From NCBI GenBank assembly GCA_002500665.1, contig DLRY01000090.1, positions 1-32,004 of the forward strand: DNA of 32,004 bases. The letters run 5' to 3'. This document shows positions 1-7,336 of the stretch, one piece after another (the first letter of the stretch is position 1; each line of letters begins with the position of its first letter). The notes beneath the pieces were generated by a model. That model made no database searches and had not been told where the DNA came from. It worked only from the letters and a program-made list of their open reading frames with translations. Origin of the DNA: Opitutia bacterium UBA7876. Its GTDB lineage: Bacteria; Verrucomicrobiota; Verrucomicrobiia; Opitutales; Seribacteraceae. A program made the position numbers and the translations under genes.

Positions 1-785
1 GTGACGTCACCGTACTTGGCGGTCTCGGAAACCGAAAATCGCATGCCCGCAATTCCGGACTCGATCATCAAGTCGACGATCAACTTAAGTTCGTGCAAAC
101 ATTCGAAATAAGCCATCTCAGGCGCATAGCCCGCCTCTACCAAGGTCTCGAAACCAGCCTCGACCAAGGCCGAGGCACCCCCGCAAAGAACGGCCTGCTC
201 ACCGAATAAGTCCGTCTCGGTCTCCTCCTTGAAGGAAGTCTCGAGAATGCCGGCCCGGCCAGCCCCGATTCCCGCCGCCCAAGCTAGGGCGATCTTCTTG
301 GAATCCCTCGAGGAACCTTTGAGTACGGCGATGAGAGAGGGAACCCCCTTGCCTTCCTTGTACTGGGTACGAACGATGTGCCCGGGGCCCTTCGGCGCAA
401 CCATGATCACGCTGACCCCTCGGGGAGGCTTGATTAGACCGAAATGAATGGCAAAGCCATGGGTAAAGAGAAGCGTTTTTCCTTTTTTCAGGTTGGGCTT
501 GATTTCATTTTCGTAAACCTCGGCCTGTTTCATGTCGGGAACGCCAATCATGACGACGTCGGCCCGCCTGACTGCCTCCGCAACCTCGACCACCTCGAAA
601 CCGTGCCTCTTGGCCACACGGATCGACTTGCTTCCCTTGTAAAGACCGATGATGACCTTGCAACCGCTTTCCTTGAGGTTCAAGGCATGGGCGTGACCTT
701 GGGAACCGTAACCGATTACGGCGAGCGTTTTCTTCTTAATGGGCGTGATCTTCGCCTCTTTCTGGGTGTATACTTTAGCGGGCAT
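1..785 (-). CDS. ilvC: Ketol-acid reductoisomerase, 3' end outside the window
   Basis: Second common step of valine, leucine and isoleucine synthesis: NADPH-dependent isomerisation and reduction of acetolactate or acetohydroxybutyrate in the cytoplasm. The reverse strand reads MPAKVYTQKEAK at its start, then the Rossmann motif AVIGYGSQGHAHALNL, then typical KARI segments such as MIGVPDMKQAEVYENEI, VAPKGPGHIVRTQY and ETDLFGEQAVLCGG. About 261 codons are present, so roughly the last fifth of a normal class I (short) enzyme lies beyond base 1. The short loop after the second beta strand (GLYKGSKSI) is the usual cofactor-selecting loop. It follows ilvN after 54 bp on the same strand, consistent with co-transcription. 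No Shine-Dalgarno motif is visible before the ATG. Identity is secure. Confidence 0.95.
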   Translation of the reverse strand, partial: MPAKVYTQKEAKITPIKKKTLAVIGYGSQGHAHALNLKESGCKVIIGLYKGSKSIRVAKRHGFEVVEVAEAVRRADVVMIGVPDMKQAEVYENEIKPNLKKGKTLLFTHGFAIHFGLIKPPRGVSVIMVAPKGPGHIVRTQYKEGKGVPSLIAVLKGSSRDSKKIALAWAAGIGAGRAGILETSFKEETETDLFGEQAVLCGGASALVEAGFETLVEAGYAPEMAYFECLHELKLIVDLMIESGIAGMRFSVSETAKYGDV

Positions 786-839
786 GGCCGTTTTGTATTA
801 TTGGTTTGTGATGATGACTTAGGTTGAAAGATAGCCGAA

Positions 840-1325
840 TCAATCGTCGAGCATTCCTCGCCGGAGCGAAACGGTTCCCGTGCGGGCTACCTCGGAAACC
901 CCGAAAGGCTCGATCAGGCAAAGAAAGGCCCTGATCTTGTTCTCATTGCCGGTAACTTCAATGATGAGGCTGGCCGGAGCGACGTCTATGATCTTTCCTC
1001 GGAAGACATCGCAGATTTGAGTAATCTCCGGACGCGTCTTGGAGTCGGCCCGGACCTTGACCAAAATCAGTTCCCGTCCGACCCCTTCCTCCCCGACGAA
1101 ATTACGCACTTCTATGACGTCGATAAGTTTGTCTAGTTGCTTGATGCACTGGTCGAGAGCCTTCTCGTCTCCATTGAGGGTAACCGTAATGCGGGAACGA
1201 CCCTCTACGTGAGTAGGGCCTACGTTGAGGGTGTCTATGTTGAAGCCTCGACCGCTGAAGAGGCCGGCTATTCGGGCAAGCACGCCGAACTTGTTTTCAA
1301 CGAGGACGGAGATTACGTGGCGCAT
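840..1325 (-). CDS. ilvN: Acetolactate synthase small (regulatory) subunit
   Basis: Regulatory subunit of acetohydroxyacid synthase, which confers valine feedback inhibition on the catalytic subunit. The 161-residue length and the opening MRHVISVLVENKFGVLARIAGLFSGRGFNI are the classic N-terminal ACT domain (about residues 1-80). The C-terminal half (VKVRADSKTRPEI, FRGKIIDVAP, IRAFLCLIEPFGVSEVARTG) is the second ACT-like domain of IlvN/IlvH. The large subunit ilvB does not lie immediately upstream, where it is usually found: a tRNA-Val gene ends only 18 bp before the ATG, and that spacer has no Shine-Dalgarno-like sequence. ilvC follows downstream, so the expected ilvB-ilvN-ilvC order has lost or relocated ilvB. 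Family assignment is secure; the mode of translation start is unclear. Confidence 0.95.
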   Translation of the reverse strand: MRHVISVLVENKFGVLARIAGLFSGRGFNIDTLNVGPTHVEGRSRITVTLNGDEKALDQCIKQLDKLIDVIEVRNFVGEEGVGRELILVKVRADSKTRPEITQICDVFRGKIIDVAPASLIIEVTGNENKIRAFLCLIEPFGVSEVARTGTVSLRRGMLDD

Positions 1326-1343
1326 GAGGTTGTTGAGGTAGAA

Positions 1344-1420
1344 TGGTGGACGGCACAGGACTCGAACCTGTGACCTACTGGGTGTAAACCAGTCGCTCTA
1401 ACCAACTGAGCTAGCCGTCC
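1344..1420 (-). tRNA. tRNA-Val (anticodon UAC), CCA encoded
   Basis: Read on the reverse strand it folds into a full cloverleaf. The 7-bp acceptor stem is GGACGGC/GCCGTCC, the D arm is GCTC/GAGC, and the anticodon stem ACTGG/CCAGT closes the seven-base loop TTTACAC, giving anticodon TAC (valine codons GUA/GUG). A five-base variable loop is followed by the T arm ACAGG/CCTGT with loop TTCGAGT. The discriminator base is A and CCA is encoded in the DNA, so the 77-nt span includes it. It sits 18 bp upstream of ilvN on the same strand. Confidence 0.96.
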
Positions 1421-1445
1421 AAGTAATAAAATGAGTGAAGGAAAT

Positions 1446-1473
1446 ATGATACGAAAAGCCGAGGTCGTGGCAA
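1446..1473 (-). promoter_or_regulatory. Putative sigma70-type promoter for tRNA-Val-ilvN-ilvC
   Basis: On the reverse strand TTGCCA (1473-1468) and TATCAT (1451-1446) are separated by 16 bp. This would start transcription about 20 bases before the mature tRNA 5' end. It is the only promoter-like pair I see between the secreted-protein gene and the tRNA, and no other promoter is apparent before ilvN. Assigned from consensus only. Confidence 0.45.
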
Positions 1474-1490
1474 GCGAGAATCTTAGTCGC

Positions 1491-2297
1491 TCACTTGACC
1501 TGCACCCTTACTTTCTTAGGCCCGAAGAGAGGTTTGGGATAAGACTTGAAATTCTTTCTCGATGATGATGGAGCAGGCGCGGGAACGGCACTGTGAGAGG
1601 TTCCGGAGAGTCGACCCGTAGCCTGAATCTTCTTCGGACCGAGCCAATAACTTTTAAGAGGTTGCGCAGGGGTCCCCGAGGGAGTCACTCCCCGCAGACT
1701 GGGGCTTCCAAGGCCTGCATCACCGGAGGGGGCAGGCAGGGACTCCGAGCCGGCTTTCTGGACGGGGAAGCCCGGTTCGCTCGGACGGCCTTTCCTGAAC
1801 TGGTAGCGATTGACGTCCCTCAAGGACATGTTGTTTACCTTTTCCATCCAGGCGTCCACGCGCTTGTCGAGCTCTGCATAGACGGCGTCCCGGTATTCGA
1901 TCGAGGCAACGGCGGCCGTGGAGTCTCCAAGGTCTCTCTCCGAGACTCTTTGTGCATTCACCGAGGAGCGGACCCTATTCAAGGGCGTATTGATTTCAAC
2001 CCGATTGGTCTCGATCCGCTGCGAGCCAAGGCTCGACTCCCCCTGCAGAGAGGAGCGTCGGCTACCGAAGGACGAGTAGGCGGCAGGCCACTCGGAAATC
2101 CTGATCCTCTTCGAAAAAGCCGAGTTCATTCGACCGGAGGACAGCCTCTTGCCCGACAGATCGCTAAGCTTCCCGTCCATGGACCTGAACTTCCTTGTAA
2201 AATCGTTCACCTTTTGCTGGGACCACGCTTGGACGCAAGCAAATGCCATGAATACGGCAAAAAGGAATGAAAAACTCGACATTTTACGAACAAGCAT
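1491..2297 (-). CDS. Secreted protein of unknown function
   Basis: I do not recognise a family. The 268-residue product begins with a hydrophobic stretch (SFLFAVFMAFACVQA) that looks like a signal peptide, with a likely signal-peptidase I site after VQA. An alternative start at the second Met (2282) would keep that signal. The mature part is rich in Ser, Arg, Gly and Pro and probably largely disordered. A short amphipathic stretch, VYAELDKRVDAWMEKV (about 139-154), may be helical. The C terminus carries two related motifs, KSYWLGPKKIQ (about 215-225) and KSYPKPLFGPKKVR (about 251-264), separated by a Pro/Ser linker. No Shine-Dalgarno site is visible. It is divergent from thyA and separated from it by 60 bp. 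Envelope or surface location is inferred from the signal only. Confidence 0.6.
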   Translation of the reverse strand: MLVRKMSSFSFLFAVFMAFACVQAWSQQKVNDFTRKFRSMDGKLSDLSGKRLSSGRMNSAFSKRIRISEWPAAYSSFGSRRSSLQGESSLGSQRIETNRVEINTPLNRVRSSVNAQRVSERDLGDSTAAVASIEYRDAVYAELDKRVDAWMEKVNNMSLRDVNRYQFRKGRPSEPGFPVQKAGSESLPAPSGDAGLGSPSLRGVTPSGTPAQPLKSYWLGPKKIQATGRLSGTSHSAVPAPAPSSSRKNFKSYPKPLFGPKKVRVQVK

Positions 2298-2357
2298 AAA
2301 TAAAAATTCAATGGAAAGTCATACCTACCTGCAATTTCCCTTTTTGGCGAACCGTAA

Positions 2358-3152
2358 ATGAAGACTTACCTCTCTCTACTCAGGCAAGTCATGGACGAGG
2401 GCGTTTTCCGGGGAGACCGCACTGGGACCGGCACTTGGTCGATCTTCGGGGCTCAGGCCCGGTTTCGCATGGACAGCAGTTTTCCCCTTCTCACGACCAA
2501 GAAACTTCATCTACGTTCCATCATTCACGAGCTTCTCTGGTTCCTTAAGGGAGAAACCAACGTCGACTACCTGCGTCAAAACAAGGTCTCCATCTGGGAC
2601 GAATGGGCAGACGAAAATGGGGACTTGGGAAGGGTTTACGGAGCCCAATGGACGGACTGGAGGAAGCCCGATGGAGGGAGTGTGAATCAGATCAAGCAGG
2701 TGATCCGGTCCATCCGCGAGAACCCCGAGAGCCGGCGCCATTTGGTCTGCGCCTGGAATCCCGGTGAGCTTCATCTCATGGCTCTACCCCCATGCCACGC
2801 CCTCTTTCAGTTCTACGTCGCGGAGGGTAGACTCAGCTGCCAACTTTACCAGAGGAGCGCAGATCTTTTCCTAGGAGTTCCCTTCAATATAGCTTCCTAT
2901 GCCTTGCTCACAATGATGATCGCCAAAATATGCGGCCTGCAAGCTTACGAATTCGTCCACAGCTTCGGAGATCTCCATCTTTATTCCAACCACAAGGAGC
3001 AAGCTGAACTTCAGCTTTCGCGCGTACCCAAGGAGGCCCCGAGCATGCACATACACGGGATTCAGGAGGAGATAACGGATTTCGTCTTCGAGGATTTCGA
3101 GTTGACCGACTACGACCCTCACCCGGCAATCAAGGCACCCATCGCAGTATAA
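2358..3152 (+). CDS. thyA: Thymidylate synthase
   Basis: Converts dUMP and methylene-tetrahydrofolate to dTMP and dihydrofolate. The 264-residue length equals the short bacterial ThyA class. Visible signatures include GVFRGDRTGTGTWSIFG, the region MDSSFPLLTTKKLHLRSI, the active-site segment MALPPCHALFQFYV with the nucleophilic cysteine at residue 146, and the dUMP-binding region YQRSADLFLGVPFNIASYALL. The end, DYDPHPAIKAPIAV, is typical of the family. Its stop codon overlaps the folA ATG by one base (TAATG). The two products form a cycle, because DHFR regenerates the tetrahydrofolate that ThyA oxidises. No Shine-Dalgarno is apparent before the ATG. Confidence 0.97.
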   Translation: MKTYLSLLRQVMDEGVFRGDRTGTGTWSIFGAQARFRMDSSFPLLTTKKLHLRSIIHELLWFLKGETNVDYLRQNKVSIWDEWADENGDLGRVYGAQWTDWRKPDGGSVNQIKQVIRSIRENPESRRHLVCAWNPGELHLMALPPCHALFQFYVAEGRLSCQLYQRSADLFLGVPFNIASYALLTMMIAKICGLQAYEFVHSFGDLHLYSNHKEQAELQLSRVPKEAPSMHIHGIQEEITDFVFEDFELTDYDPHPAIKAPIAV

Positions 3153-3628
3153 TGTCGGGTTACATGAAAGCGATTGCGGCGGTCTCGCAAAACGGCGTGA
3201 TCGGGAGGCAGGGCGACTTGCCTTGGCGATTGCCCGAAGACCTCAAGTGGTTCAAGAAATTAACCATGGGCGGCATTCTGCTGATGGGCAGGAAGACTTG
3301 GGAATCTCTCCCTGGGGGCCTCCCTGGCCGGGAGAACTGGGTTCTCAGTCGATCCCTCGAACCGGTTGGGGGCATGCGGGTCTTCCGTTCCCTCGAGGAA
3401 ACCATGCGGGAACTCGGGGATCGCTCGCTTTTCATCATTGGCGGAGGAGAGCTCTATGCCTTGACGCTGGAAGACTGCCAAGAACTTTACCTAAGCGAGG
3501 TCCACCAGTCCATCGCAGATGGCGATGCCTTTTTCCCCAACCATTTGGAATGGTTCGTACCAGCCGAAACAATCCGCGAGGGGGAGGATTTCACCTTGCG
3601 CAGATGGGTCAGAAAAAACCATTCTTGA
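3152..3628 (+). CDS. folA: Dihydrofolate reductase
   Basis: NADPH-dependent reduction of dihydrofolate to tetrahydrofolate. The 158-residue protein has the canonical opening IAAVSQNGVIGRQGDLPWRLPEDLKWF, which contains the substrate-binding acidic position (E29 from the first Met) and the Met20-type loop. It is followed by GILLMGRKTWESLPGGLPGR and the NADPH motif FIIGGGELYALTL. Translation probably couples to thyA through the TAATG overlap. The second Met (3164, MKAIAAVSQ) is an equally plausible start by family comparison. It converges with the DUF420 gene with only 13 bp between the stop codons, and no terminator hairpin is seen there. Confidence 0.96.
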   Translation: MSGYMKAIAAVSQNGVIGRQGDLPWRLPEDLKWFKKLTMGGILLMGRKTWESLPGGLPGRENWVLSRSLEPVGGMRVFRSLEETMRELGDRSLFIIGGGELYALTLEDCQELYLSEVHQSIADGDAFFPNHLEWFVPAETIREGEDFTLRRWVRKNHS

Positions 3629-3641
3629 GGGAAGGATAGAT

Positions 3642-4223
3642 TCATCCCGGGTAGTAGGGCATGAGCATCAGGTAGACGACAGGACCGGTGACGGCAACGT
3701 AGAGCCAAACGGGGTAGACCACGCGAGCGAGCCTCTTGTGCCGGCCGAACTCGTTCGTGTATCCGTGAACGAAAGTCAAAAGGATGAAGGGAAAGCTCAA
3801 GGCAGCCAAAGCGACGTGTGATATCAAAACAAGATAATAAGTGTATTTTACCCATCCCTCCCCGCCAAAAACGGTTTCGAAAGTAGTCATGTGGTAGCAG
3901 ACGTAGGAGAGCAGAAATAGCGATGAGCAAGCCAACGCAAAGAAAATCCATTTGCGGTGAAGGGCAACGAGGCCTTTGCTAACGGCCCGCACGGCCATCA
4001 CGAGTCCGAGCGCGGCCAAGGTATTGAGAAAGGCGTGGAATGGAGGAAGGAAAGAAAAGGCGAACCCATCTGGCTTTCCAAGTAAATCCAGAAACCAAGG
4101 CCTAAGAGGGCGCATGGTGGCCACAAGGCCAAGAACCAGGGCTGAAACGATCCAAACCATTATCTTTAGCTTTTTGGCCAAAGCCACGTTCACCGGACGT
4201 TTCCTGTATGAGTCCAAATCCAT
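3642..4223 (-). CDS. DUF420 membrane protein, probable oxidase assembly factor
   Basis: A 193-residue integral membrane protein with five hydrophobic segments (about residues 20-37, 62-82, 90-112, 128-155 and 168-188). It has membrane-proximal histidines (H63, H89, H111, H136, H153), the pattern of DUF420. DUF420 proteins of Firmicutes (CtaM) are needed for haem-copper oxidase maturation. The gene's place behind SCO and divergent to the caa3 operon suggests the same role here, which is inference. The reading frame stays open to 4457, but the extra N terminus overlaps the upstream gene and is not membrane-like. I therefore chose MDLDSYRKRP at 4223, 16 bp after the upstream stop. Confidence 0.8.
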   Translation of the reverse strand: MDLDSYRKRPVNVALAKKLKIMVWIVSALVLGLVATMRPLRPWFLDLLGKPDGFAFSFLPPFHAFLNTLAALGLVMAVRAVSKGLVALHRKWIFFALACSSLFLLSYVCYHMTTFETVFGGEGWVKYTYYLVLISHVALAALSFPFILLTFVHGYTNEFGRHKRLARVVYPVWLYVAVTGPVVYLMLMPYYPG

Positions 4224-4239
4224 ATGGCAAGAACGGCCT

Positions 4240-5142
4240 TCAGGAACCGGTCTTAAGGTCGAAGGGAATGAAGGTTTCGGGCTCCCGTCCGATGCGAACC
4301 TGGGCCCACAGACGGTAAAAACCGGGTTTGGGCGGAGTGAAGGCAAAGGTGAGGGTGCCCTCGTGCGAGTCGGATTTTTCAGCCGGCAAGACGTTTTCCT
4401 CAGGATGCAGATGAGCAAAACCCTTAAGCGTTGAGTCAAAGGCGACCATGTGGGCAAAAGCCCCCATGACCGGCCGGAGGCGGAGTGGCTTGCCTTCTTG
4501 ATCAGTTGCCGTGAAAAGTAGTTTCAACTCACCCCCGTCGGTAACGTCTTGATCGAGTCTCTCTAGCTTGAACTCGCGCTTGCCGGAGGAGAATGCCAGG
4601 CTTTCCCGATTAGGTTTACCGACCGAGGGTTGGCCCGCCACCTCGAAAGAAGAGGTTAGGAGAACCCTCCTCGGGCTACGGGTCGGGATGAAATCCAAAA
4701 AGACGGCATACCTACCTGAATTGCGCGGGGTAAGGGAGAAACGCCAGACACCGTCATGCAGAGCATCGGGCTCGGGATGAACGTGGTGGTAATCCGAAAG
4801 AGTCTGGTCCACGGCAAGAAGATGTATCCTCCGGGTATGGCTCAAGGCGACGTCGGTTTCGGCGAGAGGCGTCCCGTCGAACTGTCGGATATCGAGTTCG
4901 AATTCGCCGCTCTGGCCGGGATGCAATTCGTTGGGAGAACGAAAATCCAGGGTAAGTGGCCACTTGCGCAAACTCAGGTCGACGAATAGGGAATCTCCGG
5001 GTCCGCAATAGTCTATGGCTCCCTCGGCGTTGTAGGTTTCCGCATGGAGAAAGTCGCAAGGGCTTACGGGAAGAGATCGCATGAGGTAGTAGCCACCGAT
5101 GAAGGGAACCGCGAAAAGGATGGCTTTGAGCGAGGAATTCAT
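4240..5142 (-). CDS. Exported protein with duplicated His-rich (HxHPE) domain
   Basis: A 300-residue protein with an N-terminal hydrophobic segment (residues 5-21), likely an uncleaved anchor or signal peptide. The rest is exported and contains two homologous units. Unit 1 has HLLAVDQTLSDYHHVHPE (about 107-124) and GVWRFSLTPRNSGRYAVF (about 131-148). Unit 2 has HMVAFDSTLKGFAHLHPE (about 231-248) and GTLTFAFTPPKPGFYRLW (about 262-279). The repeated HxHPE histidines suggest metal binding, perhaps copper, because the gene lies between SCO and DUF420 in an oxidase-assembly block. That role is inferred. The frame extends upstream to 5316 over the SCO gene; the ATG at 5142, 16 bp after the SCO stop, gives a sensible signal and was chosen. 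Confidence 0.75.
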   Translation of the reverse strand: MNSSLKAILFAVPFIGGYYLMRSLPVSPCDFLHAETYNAEGAIDYCGPGDSLFVDLSLRKWPLTLDFRSPNELHPGQSGEFELDIRQFDGTPLAETDVALSHTRRIHLLAVDQTLSDYHHVHPEPDALHDGVWRFSLTPRNSGRYAVFLDFIPTRSPRRVLLTSSFEVAGQPSVGKPNRESLAFSSGKREFKLERLDQDVTDGGELKLLFTATDQEGKPLRLRPVMGAFAHMVAFDSTLKGFAHLHPEENVLPAEKSDSHEGTLTFAFTPPKPGFYRLWAQVRIGREPETFIPFDLKTGS

Positions 5143-5158
5143 TGCTCGTTGCCTTTCT

Positions 5159-6097
5159 TCAGCCTTTGGATCCCTCCTGCAGACGAGCAAGAAAATCCTC
5201 AACGGCCCACCCCTTACCCGGAACCTGATAGATAATTTGCCGGCGGGAATTGACGATAAGCGTACGCATGGTGTGGTCCATACCAAGTTCTTGATCCTTC
5301 TTGCGCAAAACCCCAAATTGGCGGGTCAAGTCATCGATAACCGGCTTGTCGGCGGTTCCAAGCCGGAAACTGCTCTCCTGCAAATTGTAGGCCTGAGCGT
5401 ATTGCTTGAGAATCCCCGGTGCATCAAACTCCGGATCCAGGGTAATGGAGAGAAATTTGACGAAATCAATCCGGGTCTTTTCAGAAAGTTCTTGGAGCTT
5501 TTTCATCTTGATGGTGGATGCCGGACACATCTCGGCCACGGAACACCTGGTAAAGATAAAGTTGAGTACGGTGACCGAACCGTCGAAGTACTCGGTCGTC
5601 AGGATTTCGCCGTCTTGGTCGTAGAGGGCGAAGGGAGGGAGAAAATCACCAACACCCAAGACTGCTCCCTCCCTCATGCTCAGGGTATCCCGGCGCAAAA
5701 GCCGATTTACGTTGTTCAGGCGGATGCGTTCGCTTCGTCCATCCGGCCATACGGAGTGAAGCAAGAAAGTCTTGCCAGATTGGGCCGAGAAGGTTTCTTG
5801 GATTTTTCCCCGAAATACTTTTTTCTTGCTAAGGAGGGAAAGGTCGAAGGGTTGGACCGAGAATTTAAAGGTCTTGCCCAGCTTCGAGGAAACTTCATTC
5901 CCGACTCCTGCACCGGTCTCCCAAAGGACGACCTCGGCAATGCTTTTGTTTTCATCCCCCGAAGAGAACTTTCCCCTGACTTCCATATCAGCCACGCCCT
6001 TATTGCTGTGTGGGCTCACGACATCGTCGCAGGCAAACAGAAGAAGACACAAAGGGAAAAGAAAAGTAAAAAACTTCAATCGCACGGAAAAGTTCAC
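5159..6097 (-). CDS. SCO1/SenC-family copper chaperone lipoprotein
   Basis: Delivers copper to, or reduces the thiols of, the CuA site of oxidase subunit II. The N terminus is a lipoprotein signal with lipobox LFAC (Cys23). The thioredoxin-like domain occupies about residues 145-312. It has FIFTRCSVAEMCP, where the two cysteines (185 and 191) are five residues apart rather than the three of classical SCO, and the conserved histidine in MDHTMRT (275). Residues about 24-140 form an extra domain that I cannot assign. The GTG at 6097 opens the frame; the GTG at 6085 would give a cleaner signal peptide (VRLKFF onward) and is an alternative. It is the first gene of the minus-strand assembly block and divergent from ctaB. 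Confidence 0.9.
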   Translation of the reverse strand: MNFSVRLKFFTFLFPLCLLLFACDDVVSPHSNKGVADMEVRGKFSSGDENKSIAEVVLWETGAGVGNEVSSKLGKTFKFSVQPFDLSLLSKKKVFRGKIQETFSAQSGKTFLLHSVWPDGRSERIRLNNVNRLLRRDTLSMREGAVLGVGDFLPPFALYDQDGEILTTEYFDGSVTVLNFIFTRCSVAEMCPASTIKMKKLQELSEKTRIDFVKFLSITLDPEFDAPGILKQYAQAYNLQESSFRLGTADKPVIDDLTRQFGVLRKKDQELGMDHTMRTLIVNSRRQIIYQVPGKGWAVEDFLARLQEGSKG

Positions 6098-6394
6098 AGT
6101 AATCTTTATATAATTCCTTTTTGCACAAGCAATTCCAAAGGCTATTCTCTCGTGTGCCAGTCACAATTCCTAACGAACGAAAGTGAGAAACTTGACGAAT
6201 TGCCTGCCTTCTAATTCGTACAATAACTGCAAACCTAATATTGTGCAAAGTCCATCCCCGCCAACCCCAGGCCGGGCCACCACTTTAACCACTCTGAATG
6301 AGCTCATTAGTTCAACTATCAATCGCCTATTAGATTCCATTCACCTTGCTTGCCTTCCGCTTTAAATTCATTTTAATAAAAATATTCATATCCC
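6098..6394. other. Divergent regulatory region between SCO and ctaB
   Basis: 297 bp without a convincing gene. It must hold the promoters of both oxidase blocks. Visible elements are the SCO promoter listed separately, an AT-rich TTTTAATAAAAATATT stretch just before the ctaB GTG that may be a -10 region, and a perfect 12-bp palindrome, AATGAGCTCATT, at 6297-6308 that could be an operator. No intrinsic terminator is seen. Confidence 0.5.
6105..6132 (-). promoter_or_regulatory. Putative promoter of the SCO assembly block
   Basis: On the reverse strand TTGCTT (6132-6127) and TATAAA (6110-6105) are 16 bp apart. The predicted start of transcription, near 6098, falls at or just before the GTG at 6097, so the mRNA would be leaderless or have a leader of about a dozen bases if the GTG at 6085 is used. 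Confidence 0.4.
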
Positions 6395-7327
6395 GTGAAT
6401 TCAGCCAAAGAAATCTCAGCTAAATCCGAAGCTTCGTCCATTCGGGAGGAATGCGGACCTCTCTTGATTGGGTTATATGAACTCACGAAGCCTCGGCTCA
6501 GTCTTCTTTCCATCTTTACCGCATCCCTAGGCTTTCTTGTTCACGATCCCCTTCGAGCCGACTTGCTCCTCTTCTTTTGCCTCACGGCTGGTACGGCTTT
6601 GGCTGCCGGTGGCGCCGCCGCCCTAAACCAATGGATGGAACGTCGCGAAGACGCCCTCATGGCCAGAACCTCCAGCAGACCTATCCCGGCCAAGCTCGTC
6701 AGCCCTGAGTTTGCCTTTGGCTTTGGCCTGTTTCTCTCCATAACCGGCTTGATCATCCTTTACTTGGGTACAAACCCATGGGCTTCCCTGCTGACTCTCG
6801 CAACCTTGGCCGTATATTTGCTTTTCTACACCCCTCTAAAGAAAAAATCCCCCCTAGCCATCGAGATCGGCGCGATTTCCGGTGCCCTTCCTCCCCTGAT
6901 CGGTTGGGTAGCTGCCGCTGGCTCCCCTACCCTTTATGGTTGGATACTCTTCGGAATCCTCTTCGCATGGCAACTCCCCCATTTCATGGCCATCGCCTGG
7001 AATTTTCGCGACGACTATGAGAAGGGCGGGTTTCGATTGCACGACCTAGGCGAACAAACTGGCTTTCTTCTAGCCCGCAAGAGTTTTCTCTACACGATTT
7101 TTCTCCACTTATGCGTCTTTGCGCCTTTTTTCCTCAAGATCAACCAAGAGGCACCAGGACAGTTCTATTTCTTCAGCGCCATCGCCCTTTCCACCTACAT
7201 TATGTTCAAGGCTCACGGCTTCCTCTTTACGGCTAACCGCGATCAAGCCGCCAAACGCCTCTTCGTCGCAACCATCATCTACCTGCCTCTTCTCCTCGCG
7301 GCCCTCGTAATAGATCGCTACTTGTAA
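6395..7327 (+). CDS. ctaB: Protohaem IX farnesyltransferase (haem O synthase)
   Basis: UbiA-superfamily membrane prenyltransferase that converts haem B to haem O, the precursor of haem A for the oxidase. It has 310 residues and about nine membrane segments. The first conserved polyprenyl-binding motif is NQWMERREDALMARTSSRPIP (about 87-107), an N-x3-D-type Asp-rich region ending in RT-x2-RP. The preceding ELTKPRLSLLSIFTA and the later WQLPHFMAIAWNFRDDYEKGG, with its second Asp-rich patch, are diagnostic. The start is GTG. It is the first gene of the plus-strand oxidase operon, nine bp before coxB. Haem A synthase (ctaA) is not in the window. Confidence 0.95.
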   Translation: MNSAKEISAKSEASSIREECGPLLIGLYELTKPRLSLLSIFTASLGFLVHDPLRADLLLFFCLTAGTALAAGGAAALNQWMERREDALMARTSSRPIPAKLVSPEFAFGFGLFLSITGLIILYLGTNPWASLLTLATLAVYLLFYTPLKKKSPLAIEIGAISGALPPLIGWVAAAGSPTLYGWILFGILFAWQLPHFMAIAWNFRDDYEKGGFRLHDLGEQTGFLLARKSFLYTIFLHLCVFAPFFLKINQEAPGQFYFFSAIALSTYIMFKAHGFLFTANRDQAAKRLFVATIIYLPLLLAALVIDRYL

Positions 7328-7336
7328 CCTTTCGTT

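Noticed and set aside
4224..4457. N-terminal extension of the DUF420 reading frame
   Set aside because: It overlaps the His-rich protein gene on the same strand, and its composition is unlike a membrane-protein N terminus.
5143..5316. N-terminal extension of the His-rich protein frame
   Set aside because: It overlaps the SCO coding region, and the internal ATG at 5142 gives a proper hydrophobic N terminus.
5099..6214. A 371-codon plus-strand reading frame longer than the gene opposite it
   Set aside because: It is antisense to the SCO gene, which has a lipobox, the cysteine pair and the conserved His. The plus-strand product has no recognisable motif.
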